DNA of 64,000 nt from Sphagnum compactum (GCA_965153455.1 OZ234494.1:23746001-23810000), one strand, 5' to 3'; shown: positions 26,201 to 38,143, counted from the stretch's first letter. Numbers and translations: made by a program. The notes: a model not told the origin generated them from the letters alone.

Positions 26201-27399
26201 AGGGTCAGTTTTGTGTAATTTTTTCTTTTTGAGTTTTGTTTTGTGGTGGGTCTTTTTTCCCTTTACATTTCTATCAATCCCAAAAAGTTTTTTTATCACC
26301 GAGAATCTAGTTATTACTTACAAACTAAACACAATAGAAGGTTTCTACCACAAAGTGAACAATTTTGTCATGGTCTTGATTTTTTTTAGTTTTTGTCATA
26401 ATCCTAATGAAATAGCAAAGGAAAGAAGAAAAAGAAATCAAAGAGTGTGTTGTAGGTGTGAATGTGTGAATACATAATGGTTAGTTATTAACCAATCATA
26501 TTTTTTAGGGGTTTTTTTTTAGCAAAGGATTGAGTCGAAAGTCTTTTTAAAAACTATTATTGAAGTCGGGTGTTACTTTAATTGGGTAGTTTACAGAATA
26601 AAAAACTAAAAGTTTTGAGCCCTTAATCTTTGCACAATAGTTTTCAAAAATGTATAAGTTGTGTCAAACACAGTAAAGTAAGGATGATGGTGTCCAAAGT
26701 TATGGCAAAGTTAGGGTTTTATTATCCTTTGAAAATAAAACCTGCTTGTTTGTCATGTTTTTTTCTATTTATCCTCTTTGATCTACCTACTTTTGTGTGG
26801 TTGGTTTTATAGGTTGAAGATTACCAAGTTGAAATAACCAATCTTTAGAAAGTCGGGCCTATTTGCAATTGCACTTCTAATACACCTCTTTCCTTAAGGG
26901 CACAAAATGTCTCATGTCCCTTAGTTTATCATGTTTCATTGAACCTTGTAGTTCACATCGCCCATTTGTCCTTTCACATACCACCATAACCCCATTATCC
27001 ACTACCTTTCCTATGCAAACCACAAACCACCCACCAACCTCACATACCATTTTAACAACCCATGCACCACCCATTAGCTCCTCCTACCAACCCCTAGCCC
27101 TTCGTGTAAATGTGGAACCTGGGAGCCCCAACACAACACTTTCCCAATCCCCTTAAATAATGCACATGTAGGACCTTTTCCCCCTTCCATTCTATTAACC
27201 CATAGTTGCCCATGATCAAACCCTCCCAACATGCCCATAACCTCTTACCCAACTTGCAGTTGTCAATTTACTCTTCAAAGGTTAACCTGTTATCAATATT
27301 CATGTCAAACATCCAATCCATTTGATCTAAACCTATTGACCATTTTGGCCTAATACCCTCCATTATTTCCAACCCACCAACATCATCATGGGTTTAAGT
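23271..27399. other. AT-rich intergenic DNA
   Basis: No gene or element could be supported. The sequence is strongly AT-rich with many homopolymer A/T runs and only short frames. The 26.9-27.4 kb part is C-rich on the plus strand and may be the decayed beginning of the adjacent retroelement. Confidence 0.5.
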
Positions 27400-29395
27400 T
27401 TCGGCACTAAATATCTTTGGGTCCTTCCATCTTGGCTTTTGTTGTCCTCGATTATACAACCACATCCCCACCGTTTTTCGACGTGATGTACAAGTGGCAT
27501 TTCATTTTCCACTGGATAAGTTAGCACAAGACCCTTATGATGTGGCTAGTGGTATTTTCTCCTCTTGTTACCCCAATGCTATCTTGTTATACCCCCTTGT
27601 GGAGGGGCAGTAGGGCACAGGGAAACACAAATCTAATTCAAACGTTTTTTAGCAAGCGAATGGGAGAACCTATAGAAGGAATTCTTTTTAACGACCCAGG
27701 CTCTAACAACAAGTTTGAACTCAATGCCTCCTCCCCAACACGATCCTCCAGTTCATAAACGCCTTCTCCACAATTTAAGATTTAAACATGCAGGGAATAC
27801 TCTTGAGCAACTCGTGCTCTAGCACCATTTTCTCTTGCACCCACATATTCTAAGACCACCTTGGCTCTTTCTATCTTACATCCTCAATCATATGGTTTCC
27901 TCCCACTTTTCCTAGAAGACTTTGAACAAAACTAGGACTTCGAGCTTTCATTTGACTATTTCAAGTTGGCATTCCAATACATGCCACATTTATTTACAAA
28001 CAACCTTTCTGGGATGGTTTTTGAACACCTTCAAAATTATTTTCACCCGGAAGATTGTACAAGTGGATTCCCACAATTGTTTCAACTTTGTCCCCATATC
28101 GCACAAGGTCACATCCCACGTCAAAGTACGCATATCCTTGGGGCGATTCACCTCTTAACCATGACTAAGCCCTCAAGTGGAGTTTGTCCCATTGCCATGG
28201 GGGAAACATTGTATCGACTCACAAGCCATGTTTTATGCCTTCAGTTTCATGATGCCTTTGCAACACATTTTTCCTCACACCAATTTGTAGTTGCAACCAA
28301 GGGCGGATGTGAAGCTATGATCCATGGTATTAGGTGCATTTGGGACCTTCACCCTAACTAGATGGTTATTTAGGTAGACGTTTCGAATGCCTTCAATTCG
28401 ATGTTAAAAGGAGTCATATTTCAAGAACACATGATATCTCCTACTGCCCCCTACATGTGCGTATTTTCCTCTTTTGGAACAACTCATCGAACAACAAATG
28501 GTTCAATTTCAAAATTCCATCTTGGAGCATTTACACTATCATACCCTTTTCAGCATGCTCTACAACAAGATATTTGAGACCCATCATGCTCGAATCTTAT
28601 CATGTTCCAGCCCTGGGGCACTTGGTTTACAACTCGACTAGCTTTTCTAACCTTTTGATTATCTTCCCCATCTTTTTCCACAATGCTCTGAACACGACTT
28701 GGATTACCATATCCTTTAATTGCAGGTATCTCTCAATGTGTGTGCACACATCCCATCAATGCTACATGTGTCCACCTTTTACATTACGCCCATGGCAATG
28801 AACGCATGGGCACCCATGATATAATTCATGACACTTTTGCTACCACTACATGAGATGTCAACTTCCATGTGAGATGTGAAAGTTGCATGCGCTTCCTTCA
28901 ACCACATTCCACTCTTCTTGTAGACGAATTGACATTGTGTTCACCAAAAATGGAATTCGCACCCTAGCTGATGTTGTCATTGCCGATCCAACATGAACAG
29001 ATTTACTTTGTTTATCCTACACAACTTGAAGATTTGTTACCTCCAAGGCAATTTGAGCCAAAGAAAAGAGTTATCGTGACTGACACCCCACTAATCATTT
29101 CTTCCCTTTAGCAATCGAGGTGTTTGGATGTTTAGATAAACAAGCTAATGTGATCTTACATAATTGTGCGAATGCCATGTGGAACTTCAAAAGGCCAGAA
29201 GGTCATCCTCTTTATTTCTTGGTTACTCTTTTGTCAAAATATCTTAATTACATTACAAAATATGCAAGCATCCTCCATCTTAAGTCGGGCAATAATGATA
29301 CGTCTATCTACTTCCCAACTTCCACCTTTTCAAGACGCAATCCTCGTCACCACAGCTGACCTCCTACAGGTAGAGACAAAGAGATTTTGACATAT
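27400..29395 (+). mobile_element. Degenerate reverse-transcriptase-bearing retroelement relic
   Basis: Several plus-strand frames, broken by stops and shifts, read as pieces of one reverse transcriptase. The piece at 27966-28361 contains PIAMGETLYRLTSHVL and HQFVVATKGGCEAMIHGIR. After a stop, VDVSNAFNSM follows at about 28375, matching the block that holds the first catalytic Asp and is followed by the palm motif in RTs. Later pieces (28.9-29.4 kb) include RRIDIVFTKNGIRTLADV and IEVFGCLDKQANVILHNCANAMW, as seen in the C-terminal part of uncharacterised plant RT-like proteins. No LTRs were seen, so a non-LTR type is more likely. It is a dead copy. Confidence 0.65.
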
Positions 29396-30164
29396 AGTTT
29401 GTGTTAACTTCACGTCTTGGAAATTAATCCTTTTCATTTTATTTTTTTCCCTTGTACATTTTCTGGATCTACAATGTGTTTATTAATAAAGTTTTGCAAG
29501 GTTAACACACTACTTTGCTTTGATTGAAAATCAATGTATCACTCTTCATGTTGACAAGCCAATTTCATATGATAAACTTCAAATAGAATTTGAAAGAATT
29601 TATTTTTTTTATGTGTGGCAAATGTTCAATTAATTATTGGGTCCAAATTTTTTAAAGTGTGCCAAAATGTTATTATAATGCCATTTTTTTTATTAAAAAA
29701 ACTATCTAGTCCTACTTACCATACTTAGAACACAAAACGAATGATATTGATCGAATGTAAAATTGTCGTGGTCTCAAATATTATATTGTAAAATATATGT
29801 ATTTTTTTATTCATTAAAATTGATGGGATCAAAATATAAGAAGAAGTAACTTCATTAAGGACTAGGTTTTTTTGTCCTAAGTGGTACACCTAGAAAAAAA
29901 TTCATCCTACTTAATAATTATTTGGAGAAACAAGTCAAAATTTTCAAATTCTCATGCCAAATTTTGATTCATATACTCAAAATACTAGTGAGAAAATCAA
30001 GTCTCAACTTTCATAATTATCATGATATTGTTGTGGAAGAAAAAATGGCGTGAAATTGTGAATAAAATGTGGTAGCCTTGTAAAAACTGCAAGTTAAATA
30101 TCCCTTTTTGTTCTTTTACATTCTAGATTAATATGGAACATGTGAATTGAACTAGAAGCTACAA
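29396..30164. other. AT-rich intergenic DNA
   Basis: Nothing recognisable. The start may hold the 3' end of the retroelement relic. Confidence 0.45.
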
Positions 30165-30850
30165 CATCTATCATGTTGAGGAAGGCATATTCCCAAAGGC
30201 AAGCACAAAATAGGTGCAACGAATCAAATGTAGCTTAGTTTTCAACACAAAAAATATGCATGCCCATCAAGAAACTAATTTTCAATTTTTTTTTTCTTGT
30301 CCTTGAATTACGATGACTATGTTAAGTATGGTTAGGACTCTATGTTCTTGTAAAGAAAGTGGTGTGACACAAGTGGTTGATCACTTCCATTCAAGGGAAA
30401 AGTTTTAAGTTCAAATATGTTTAGCATGGAGATCTTCCTTCCTCAAATGACTTTCATCTAGGAAAGAAAAGACAATCATTGCTGGGGAATGGTTGTGCTC
30501 CAAGTAAACACAACAGCAAGCACACAACCATTCTCCAACAATGACTATCCTTCCTTCCCTAGATGAAAGTTTTCAGACAAAAGTTTCCATAGTAACAGGA
30601 TTTGAACCTTAATCTTCTTCAATAAACTTCTTCCTTGCAGTAAAGATGATCAACCAATGTGCCACACTAGTTTCTTTGACAACCATAATAGCCTGACCAT
30701 AATTAACATAGGCATCATATTTTATGGACAAGAAAATTTGAACATTAATTTCTCACTTGGCATCCCTTCAGGCATGCATACTTTATTGCTTTGAAAATTG
30801 AGCTACATTGCACTTGTTTATTGCTTGCCCTTCCCAACATGCACTTCTTC
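30165..30850. repeat. Long fold-back: imperfect inverted repeat with arms of about 330 bp
   Basis: The sequence folds around about 30510. Nearest the centre, CTTTCATCTAGG(G)AA(A)G on the left (about 30453) pairs with its complement at about 30558, and GAATGGTTGTG(T)GCT pairs across a spacer of about 20 bp. Moving outward, GGTTGATCA (30375 / 30645), CTATGTTAA (30316 / 30710), TTCTTGTCC (30293 / 30730), ATATGCATGCC (30255 / 30778), TGTAGCT (30228 / 30805) and GGCAAGC (30198 / 30828) all pair in matching order. Each arm also has a tRNA-type A-box/B-box pair on one strand (TGGCACATTGG and GGTTCAAATCC on the minus strand). No protein frame is present. Confidence 0.8.
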
Positions 30851-31890
30851 CCATGCCCGCAAAGTGAGCCCATCCGTCTTCATTTACTTTCTGATCCAGT
30901 TGTGTGATAAATGGCAAAAGAGACCATGAATACTTTGCAGATCAATCAAATTTTCACTGACCCATGCAAGAAAAGGAAAAGAGGTTCACTAACTCCCATC
31001 CTGTCATCCCATTTTCTCTCTTTTTCCCTCATTGCACTTTTCTTGTTGTGATCTTGGGCATCATGAATGACTAACAGGACAACCACTTTTCTTTCACATA
31101 GCACTTTCATCCTTTTTGATCCTTTATCTATTAATCTTTGTGAAAATCATTCCATAATTGTGTCATAAGTAGGCAATGCCTTGTGTTGGCACTCCTTTCG
31201 ACAACCTTTCAACAAGGTTGGTAACACAATACAGACTACATATGGAACAGGAAAAACCAGCAGTTTCAGAAACTTAGGAACATCAATGTGTGTGTATCAA
31301 TGACTAAAAACATGGTTACATGATCCAATCGACAAAGCAGCATAAACAAGAGGGCAAATCCCATATGCAAAATGGATGGAGTGGAGCCAAGAAGTGCAAG
31401 TCAAATCCTTGGTCATGGAGGCTTGAATCAAATATTTAACACAGTTGGCTAGAGGCTTGAAGTAGCTGCACAAAAATTGAAAGTGGGAGAAAGAAAAACA
31501 AACTCAGATGCATCAAAGAAAGCTTTCAAATTTTCATGTCATAAGCGTACATTTAGATCCAATTTGGTGCCCATCATGACATTTGAAATTGTCTCATATC
31601 TAACTCAATACAGTTCTCCATGCTCATATCCACACTAGACCATTCAATCATATTCTAGCACTCTGCTCCGATGTTAGTGGCATTTTTTCAAACCGAATCA
31701 AGACCAACACATCAAAGCAAGAGCACCAAAACAAGTTCCAATGAAAGGGTTTCCTCTAACTTGTACCACATTGTGTGTGTAGACACAGGGTACAAATGGG
31801 CTGACCTTTGCAAACTTAATATGAGACTGAGACCTCATGCACAGGCTCATTTCCTAAGGAGAAGCTCCACCACAACCATGAGGGAAACAT
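30851..31890. other. 3' flank of EMC10
   Basis: No gene was supported. On the minus strand this is downstream of the EMC10 stop codon and should contain its 3' untranslated region. Confidence 0.45.
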
Positions 31891-34800
31891 TCACCGTCTC
31901 CGTGCTCCACCAGCTCCAGCAATTCTTTGAGGCACAGCACCTGCTGGAGCCGCTCCTTGGCCACCCGCTGGCTCCTCTGGCATGTTAGCAATTGAAGTGA
32001 TAGCATTGACAAGAATGAGGCCGAAGGGAATGATGTACATCCACTGCATAACAAACCCCCCAGTTACCAAAATCAACAACTTGATAGGAAGTAAGTGGCA
32101 AGCTGGATTGCAAATTTACACAACTAACTCCTGGTATTAATCAACATGAAGAAGCAAAGAGCAAGGAGAGAGGGACACAGAATCTAGAAGCCATATAAGA
32201 CAAAAAAGTATTGCTGAAATTAGGTTGGCAGACTGATGTCAAACATGGATTGCATGCCCAATGATTGGAAAATGCTGGTTCTAGGATAGCTGTTCAAAGT
32301 GTACCCCAAAACAAGAAGGATACAATTGTTTCTTTCCATCAGCAATATCAAATAGCTAGCAGGTGTTCGATATCCAAAGAGTCAAAACTGCAACAGTCCT
32401 TTGATATCAACAAGTGAGAAACATACATATTTTTGCCAGAAATTTTTCTCAACAACTTTTGTGGGCAAACCGTCCTCCCCAGTTACAAGATTCTCCAAGG
32501 GTGTATCTTCAAACATAGGTGTCACCCTGCACACTTGCCAATAAACCTAAGCCACCAAGTTGCATCCTCATCTGACATTCCTACAGTTTCACCTAAATGT
32601 ACTGTGCTGCAATACTTAAGCAAAACCATGCTACAGGTAAATGGCAAATCAAGAGAGATTCACAAGGGAGGGAGAGATTGACTACTACCTCATAGCTTGT
32701 TCACTGCTCTTGGAGACAATCCATGAGTTGAAAGTCCAGTCTGATGGCTGCCATACCAACTAGGAAACCTCAAGAGGATGCAGAAGTAACACAAAAGAAA
32801 TTTGCAGCACTTTGTGTACAAACTCTTTCATAAGCTGGTAACAGAAGAGATGCATGAGATGTAAATAATAAAAATACAGAAAAGACTTCAGTTAATTATT
32901 CATTGGGCAATTATGTGATTCCTCCCTGGTGGAACTGCAGTGAAACAAACGAAACCCCAGTTTTAGTAGCATCCATATAGCAAGATTTTCAGGTGATGTC
33001 TCTGAAACTTCCACTACTTGTAGAATCACACCAGATTTACCACTGCACATAAGATTGAAGCCCACCCAACTTTACACCAATTGTGTGACCCAGACCAAAG
33101 CAGATGATTAACATAGGAGAGCAAATCTCCAACATCTTTCGCACATTACAGAAGGACACATGTAGTGAGCCTCCAAAAGTGTAATAGTGACTCACAAAAA
33201 CTTGAGGACGAGGATAGGTGCAATCAGCACCAGAAGAGTATGTGATGCCAATCACATTTCCTTGATCCTGTACACCCAACACAACTTCTACCTCTCAACA
33301 CTCATAACACAAAAAAGGTGTGAACTTAATTTTTGTATCATTCCAATAGCAAACATGCAGTTAAGAATCAGAATGTATATGTGTATTGAATTAGGCACTT
33401 CAGGATACCATACCAAGTTCAAGTCAAAACGCTCCTTCAGACTTGCTGCAGCCAGGCAACGCTGCAATAACAACAATTTGAACTGTTGAGCTCCAAAAAT
33501 TCCTGACCTAAACTAATACAGGAGGGCCTTTAATGGATACAGCAATCAAGCTAGTTCTACTGATTGGATGGGGAGGGAAGAATGTAGTCCTGGAATAGTT
33601 CAAATCCAAAGGAACAGGCAACTCCATAAGGGAAAGTGCTTTGAAACAACTAACAGAAACAGACAGAAAAAAAAATAAAGAAAAGACAGGTGGTGGTCAA
33701 GACTGCTCACAGCTTTAATAGAAGCCATCACATAGGTTTTTCCAGGGTCAATCACATTTGCTGGAATTCGAACTTTGTAAAAACCATCTTGTTGAACAAG
33801 TTCCTGTCCCATGCAGATTGCTCCATCATATCTATGAGATGGCAGAGAAAACTCCACGACAACACTTCAAAAATGATGTTTCGCCAGTTCTGGGAAAACT
33901 AAAAGTAACATAACAAGGATGCATGCAGTCATAACCTTATGACTGCCAATTACTTAGTTTCAGATTTATCACCTTCATCATGAAAAGCAGCAACAAACTG
34001 GCATGACTACCATTCTCCATCTCTCTCCCCCAAACACACAGAGGCACGGAGGAGAAGGGCTACCTTGAAGGCATTCTCCTGAAACTCAGAGAAAGGGTTT
34101 CTTGTAAGCCGCAACTTGGACACAGTCTGACACCAGACACAAGCAGAATGCCAACGTTGTTAGCACAGCACACAATAGTTCAAAGTTGAATCAACTTTGA
34201 AAATGCTAGTCAACATGAACTGGTATTCATTACTCTGAAAGCTCACATGTCTTTGCTCCAACTTTCCCAGACCATCTAAAAAGGTGGATACACAACAGGT
34301 GAACTTTCTCTTGGTCAGCTCTGAAATTTTCACACCATTCTTTTTCCTTCAAAATCTGGGATTCAAGATGATTTGACTACAGCCAATAAGCTATACGAAT
34401 CCAAACAGATAATCCTTGGATTCTCATTGATGTTTCCACAGATGTAGTTGTAGGATTCAAATGACTGTGGAGAAGTCCTCTGGTGAAATGATAACCATCT
34501 AGCAATGTGCTAGCAATGATAATCATCTGCATACTCTGATTTGAAAAATACACCAGATTCTCTAACTGTAAAGGAAATCCTTCAAAAATCAGCATCATTA
34601 GAGGCAAAACAAGAGTTGCTGAAACCAAAGTCCAGAGAATAATCTTTCCACATAGATTTCCATCCCAGAGAAAAACTTCCAAATCAACCCAGTTTTACAT
34701 ACAACTCAATACATTAAATCTTAGCTCTTCCCCACACTGCCATTGAAAGATACCAAACCCTAAGTTTAATCCAGGCCCAAATACTCAGAGTTAGTGTTTG

Positions 34801-35345
34801 ATTTGACCATGAATCCTTTGCAAAAACAAAGCAATGGAATTGGTCGCTGCTACATACAAGGCTGCAGTTCAGCTCAGCATCAGACTTTCAAAGCCATCAT
34901 ATCCATAGCAAGACACGGAGGAGAAACTTAAAATTACACAGTCCAATGCCATCGTATGTTGGCAAAAGATGGGTCTAAAGGGAAAGCATACCTGACGGCC
35001 ATGAGTCGACGCTCGGAGCCTCGCAGAAAAACTACCAGCTGGTGTAAATTCCGAATCGCCAAAGGAATGCTCCAAATCGAACTGAATCTTCTTGTCACCA
35101 GAGGCATCTAAAGCCGGAGAAGTGGGAGCAGCCGTCGTGCTCCCACTTCTGCGCTTGTCTCCCTCATTGCTGCTGCTCCCTTGTGCAACCCTCTCTCCTC
35201 GTCCTCCTCCCAACGTGGAGCCAGTCTCCCGTCCTACAAAGCCCCATTCTTCATCATCTTCAGGAAGCTCATCCGACTTAAAACTTGACACATAGCGGGA
35301 GGTCAATCCCAGAACCAAAAACAGCAACAGCACGCTTGTTTTCAT
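31891..35345 (-). CDS. EMC10: ER membrane protein complex subunit 10 (EMC10), 8 exons (313 aa)
   Basis: EMC10 is a subunit of the ER membrane complex, which inserts transmembrane segments of client proteins. Exons on the minus strand: 35345-34992, 34126-34064, 33803-33711, 33461-33414, 33267-33196, 32747-32689, 32526-32427, 32043-31891. All joins keep frame; the exon 6/7 join is phase 2, the others phase 0. Residues 1-21 are a signal peptide (MKTSVLLLFLVLG). SDELPEDDEEWG (24-35) matches the start of mature plant EMC10. A low-complexity Gly/Ser/Thr linker follows (about 40-85). The lumenal domain runs from IQFDLEHSFGDSEFTPAGSF through KLRLTRNPF, QQDGFYKVRIP, CTYPRP and WTFNSWIV to KNFWQKY. The last exon is the single transmembrane helix (WMYIIPFGLILVNAITSIAN, 264-283) with a short MPEEPAGGQ tail. 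Length is above the animal protein (about 260) because of the linker. A TTAGGGTTT box lies about 100 bp upstream of the start. The gene appears intact. Confidence 0.93.
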
Positions 35346-35447
35346 TGTTGCCGCGATCGGATCGCAGCGACAACTGCTCTCGACCCTCTCTCTCTAAACG
35401 AACATCCTGCAACATAAAAAATGAAGAATGCGAGGTTGCCTTGGAAA

Positions 35448-35456
35448 TTAGGGTTT
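35448..35456 (-). promoter_or_regulatory. Telo-box-like motif upstream of EMC10
   Basis: TTAGGGTTT on the plus strand equals AAACCCTAA on the coding strand, about 103-111 bp before the EMC10 ATG. Telo-boxes at this distance are frequent in plant housekeeping promoters or leaders. A splice acceptor-like TATGTTGCAG between box and ATG suggests a leader intron may also exist. A single short motif, so tentative. Confidence 0.4.
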
Positions 35457-35642
35457 GCAAATATGGCTGCAATAGCCTATGCTATGGGTAGGGGGCATAG
35501 GTAGGGTTGTCGTTACTGGGTTTTCCAATACCTGCAGCTACTGGGTGTTGGAATCCCGATAGTTAGGGGTTTTGGTATATCATCACAACCTGATGATTTG
35601 AACCTGGAACCACTTACTCGGTGGATGGTTCTAACTTCTAAC

Positions 35643-35907
35643 CAGTGTTGGGTAGTATTGGGTGCCTGGTTTGGTGAGGGAACTTAAACCTATCTAAACT
35701 GAACAACTACCAATAAGCCAATTAAAAAAAAATTAATTTAAAATTAAATCTGAAATTTCTCAATAATAGAATATTAGACCCAAACTAAGTCCAATTTCTA
35801 CCCTAAAGGAAAAAAAAAACCCGCACCTAAAATTGAAACCCTACCGTGTATAATTGCAAACTTGAATCCAAAGGTCATGTTGAAAATGCCTTAACCACCC
35901 AACACTA
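35643..35907. mobile_element. Short hAT-like MITE with target-site duplication
   Basis: Left end CAGTGTTGGGT; right end reverse-complemented TAGTGTTGGGTGGTTAAGG. The flanks are CTTCTAAC (35635-35642) and GTTTTAAC (35908-35915), six of eight matching, as expected for an old 8-bp duplication. Same terminal family as the element at 15227-15961 but only 265 bp, with an AT-rich interior and no coding capacity. Confidence 0.7.
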
Positions 35908-36213
35908 GTTTTAACCCATCCACTTTTGAAATATAACAACCCAATTTTTAATTGCATTATTAGCATACCCACTTCAAAAAATCAAAAGATTTTACCACAA
36001 TATTTCATTGCTTTTGAAAAGGGTCCCCATAATCCCACTTTGAACAATTCATAATTTCAATAATTAATAATTATTAGTGTGAACCCGGTGCATAATGCAC
36101 CCGTCGAGTTCCCCCTTGCCCAGTCCTTCCCATTGCCCACTCCGGTTCTTTACCTTGTCGACCCCCTCCCCGTCCTTCGCATTTTTCACTCCAATTCTTT
36201 AACCCATTGATCT

Positions 36214-36233
36214 CCCCCCCCCCCCCCCCCCCC
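36214..36233. repeat. C20 homopolymer in a pyrimidine-rich patch
   Basis: Twenty consecutive C residues, with further C runs (CCCCCCCCGCCCC) about 45 bp on, inside otherwise AT-rich DNA. The whole 36080-36300 patch is unusually C-rich on this strand. Confidence 0.85.
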
Positions 36234-36624
36234 GTTCCCTTGTTATATATAATTAACTTCCCGCCCCGTGTTGCCCTCCCCCCCCGCCCCGTTATCAAGC
36301 CCTGTCATAGAAAATGCATTGCCCGATTCTGCCATAGAATTGCAGCAGAATTGTCGTGTCAAACAAACGCACAGACAGACTTACTGAATTAATATATAAG
36401 ATTATACAATGTTCACGTTATTTTGTTTATTTATAATGGTAATCTAGCAAGGACAATTTGAATCTAAGGTTCTAAGAAATGTGGATTGGGGAAAACATTT
36501 GTCAAATAGGTAAAGTTAGTCACATGTCATAAGTCACACTACATGTAGGGTAATGCTCGAGGGTCAAGGGCCCATTATTTCAAGAATACCTTGGCTCGAA
36601 GGCTTTAGACAGCATAAAGCCCAT

Positions 36625-36958
36625 TGCTTGTCTTTTTGGCCTTGCCTACTACCAAGGGAAGGATATTTATTGTGTTTAGATTCATTATAGAGTATATAGT
36701 AGCTTAAGGTATTTTGGCCCCTAGGTAATAAATCTATTTTTACATGAGGATTTTTGAGAGATGATATTTTGGCTTGTGTTGAAACTGAAGATTAGTTACA
36801 GAGTTCTAATATCTTGAAGGATTTTGGTTTCTTTTAGAGGATTTTTTGAAGATTACATTTTTGCATGGTGAAACATTTGAGTTTCCATAACTCTTCTTTT
36901 GCCTTAATAAGATACTTTTTAACGTAAATGGCAAGGCCACAGTGTGACACACCCCCTT
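36625..36958 (+). repeat. Dispersed repeat, copy 2
   Basis: Counterpart of the repeat at 17470-17800, same orientation, with the same ordered blocks and small indels. It begins near a CTACCAAG.GAAG..TATTGTG block shared by both copies and ends at the ACACCCCCTTGT block. Confidence 0.7.
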
Positions 36959-37283
36959 GTATTTCCTTGTCTCCGCAAGCATTCCGTTTTTTGAAATGCC
37001 CACATATTTCTTGTGCTTTGTAAGCATATCTGCAAATACACTACAACAAAAGGACCAAGGTTTTATGTGTATTTGATTATCTCGCATGTTGTTGTGGACT
37101 CAAATTTTGTCACAAGCATACAAACATTTTGAGGATCCCAAATTTGATTAAAAATGTACTTTGTCAAAACCTCCAAATACATTGAAAACCCTAAACCCCA
37201 AAACCTATAAGCCCTAAACGAAATCAAAAGAACACCATAAAGCCCAAACCCTAATCTGTTTGCCAAACACCCACATTATGTGG

Positions 37284-37670
37284 CTTTGATGGGAGACGTG
37301 AGAGACAGGAGAGACAGAGACAGACCAACTGACGCTTTGATGGAGAGAGAGTCAGAGCCATTGAAGCTTTTGATGGAGAGACAATTTAGAGATATTGACC
37401 AAATGAAGTTTTCATGGAGAAAGATTCAGAGAGCAATTGAAGCTTTCATTAGAGAGACACAGACAGACAGACAGACAGTTCAGAGAGATTGACCAAATGA
37501 AGCTTTGATTGGGGGGGAGAGACAGAGATCAAAGCTGACCAATTGAAGCTTTCATGGAGAGAGACAGACACAGAGAGACAGTTCAGAGAGATTGACCAAA
37601 TGAAGTTGTGATTGGGAGGGGGAGAGAGAGATCAAAGCTGACCAAATGAAGCTTTCAATCAAGAGCTTTG
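37284..37670. repeat. GA-rich tandem repeat, about 105-bp unit with internal half-units
   Basis: Recurring blocks are GATTGACCAAATGAAG, TTGAAGCTTTCATGGAGAGA, CAGTTCAGAGAGATTGACC and GATCAAAGCTGACCAA. The two best copies begin near 37475 and 37580. Short GACA and GAGA runs are embedded. The open frame at 37280-37492 is a product of this repeat. Confidence 0.7.
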
Positions 37671-37924
37671 AGGTGGAGGGAGAGAGCTACTGCAGCTTCT
37701 GACATTGGGGCCAAGTCTCCAGCTTCTGTCTTTTCTTTAAGCTTGAAGAGCATTAAGACATTGGAATCAGATCATCTTCTCCATCTCTCCATTACTATAA
37801 GTTTTGTACGCGGGTGGCGAAGAATGATTCTCATCCGGGAAATAGTTTGAAGACCATGTCCAACTTCCTCTCTTCCCAATTACAACAGCGGATCGTCCAA
37901 TGGCACTTCCTCCCAGGTGCATCA

Positions 37925-38143
37925 TCATAGGTTCTTCACGGAATCGATGACAGGTGCTAAGGGACCTCCAGGGATGCACAAAAGAAGAAGAACCAGCGCA
38001 GACAAGGCTCCGAACACAGAAGGAAAATGCCACAAACCCGCAACTTCTTCGATCACCCCGGAGCTCTGCTCCATCAGCCCCGGGACTATCACCACACTGA
38101 TGATCAGAAAAAGCAACAAAGAGAGAATGAAGAATGGAAACAT
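37925..38143 (-). CDS. Possible small two-span membrane protein (72 aa), unrecognised
   Basis: An ATG-started frame of 72 codons with two hydrophobic segments (about residues 3-22 and 42-60; the first reads FILSLLLFLIISVVIVP) separated by a short polar loop with GLMEQSSGVIEE. I do not recognise a family. Against it: the frame is short, the complementary strand is also open, and there is no supporting second exon. It could be a real small hydrophobic peptide gene or chance. Confidence 0.25.
   Translation of the reverse strand: MFPFFILSLLLFLIISVVIVPGLMEQSSGVIEEVAGLWHFPSVFGALSALVLLLLCIPGGPLAPVIDSVKNL

Noticed and set aside
30590-30675. A-box/B-box words, considered as a tRNA gene
   Set aside because: The spacing and arms do not fold as a tRNA cloverleaf; better explained as a tRNA-derived SINE-like piece within the fold-back.
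37190-37260. AAACCCTAAACCCC-like text, considered as an interstitial telomere repeat
   Set aside because: Only one or two imperfect units occur, interrupted by unrelated sequence; at most degenerate telo-boxes.
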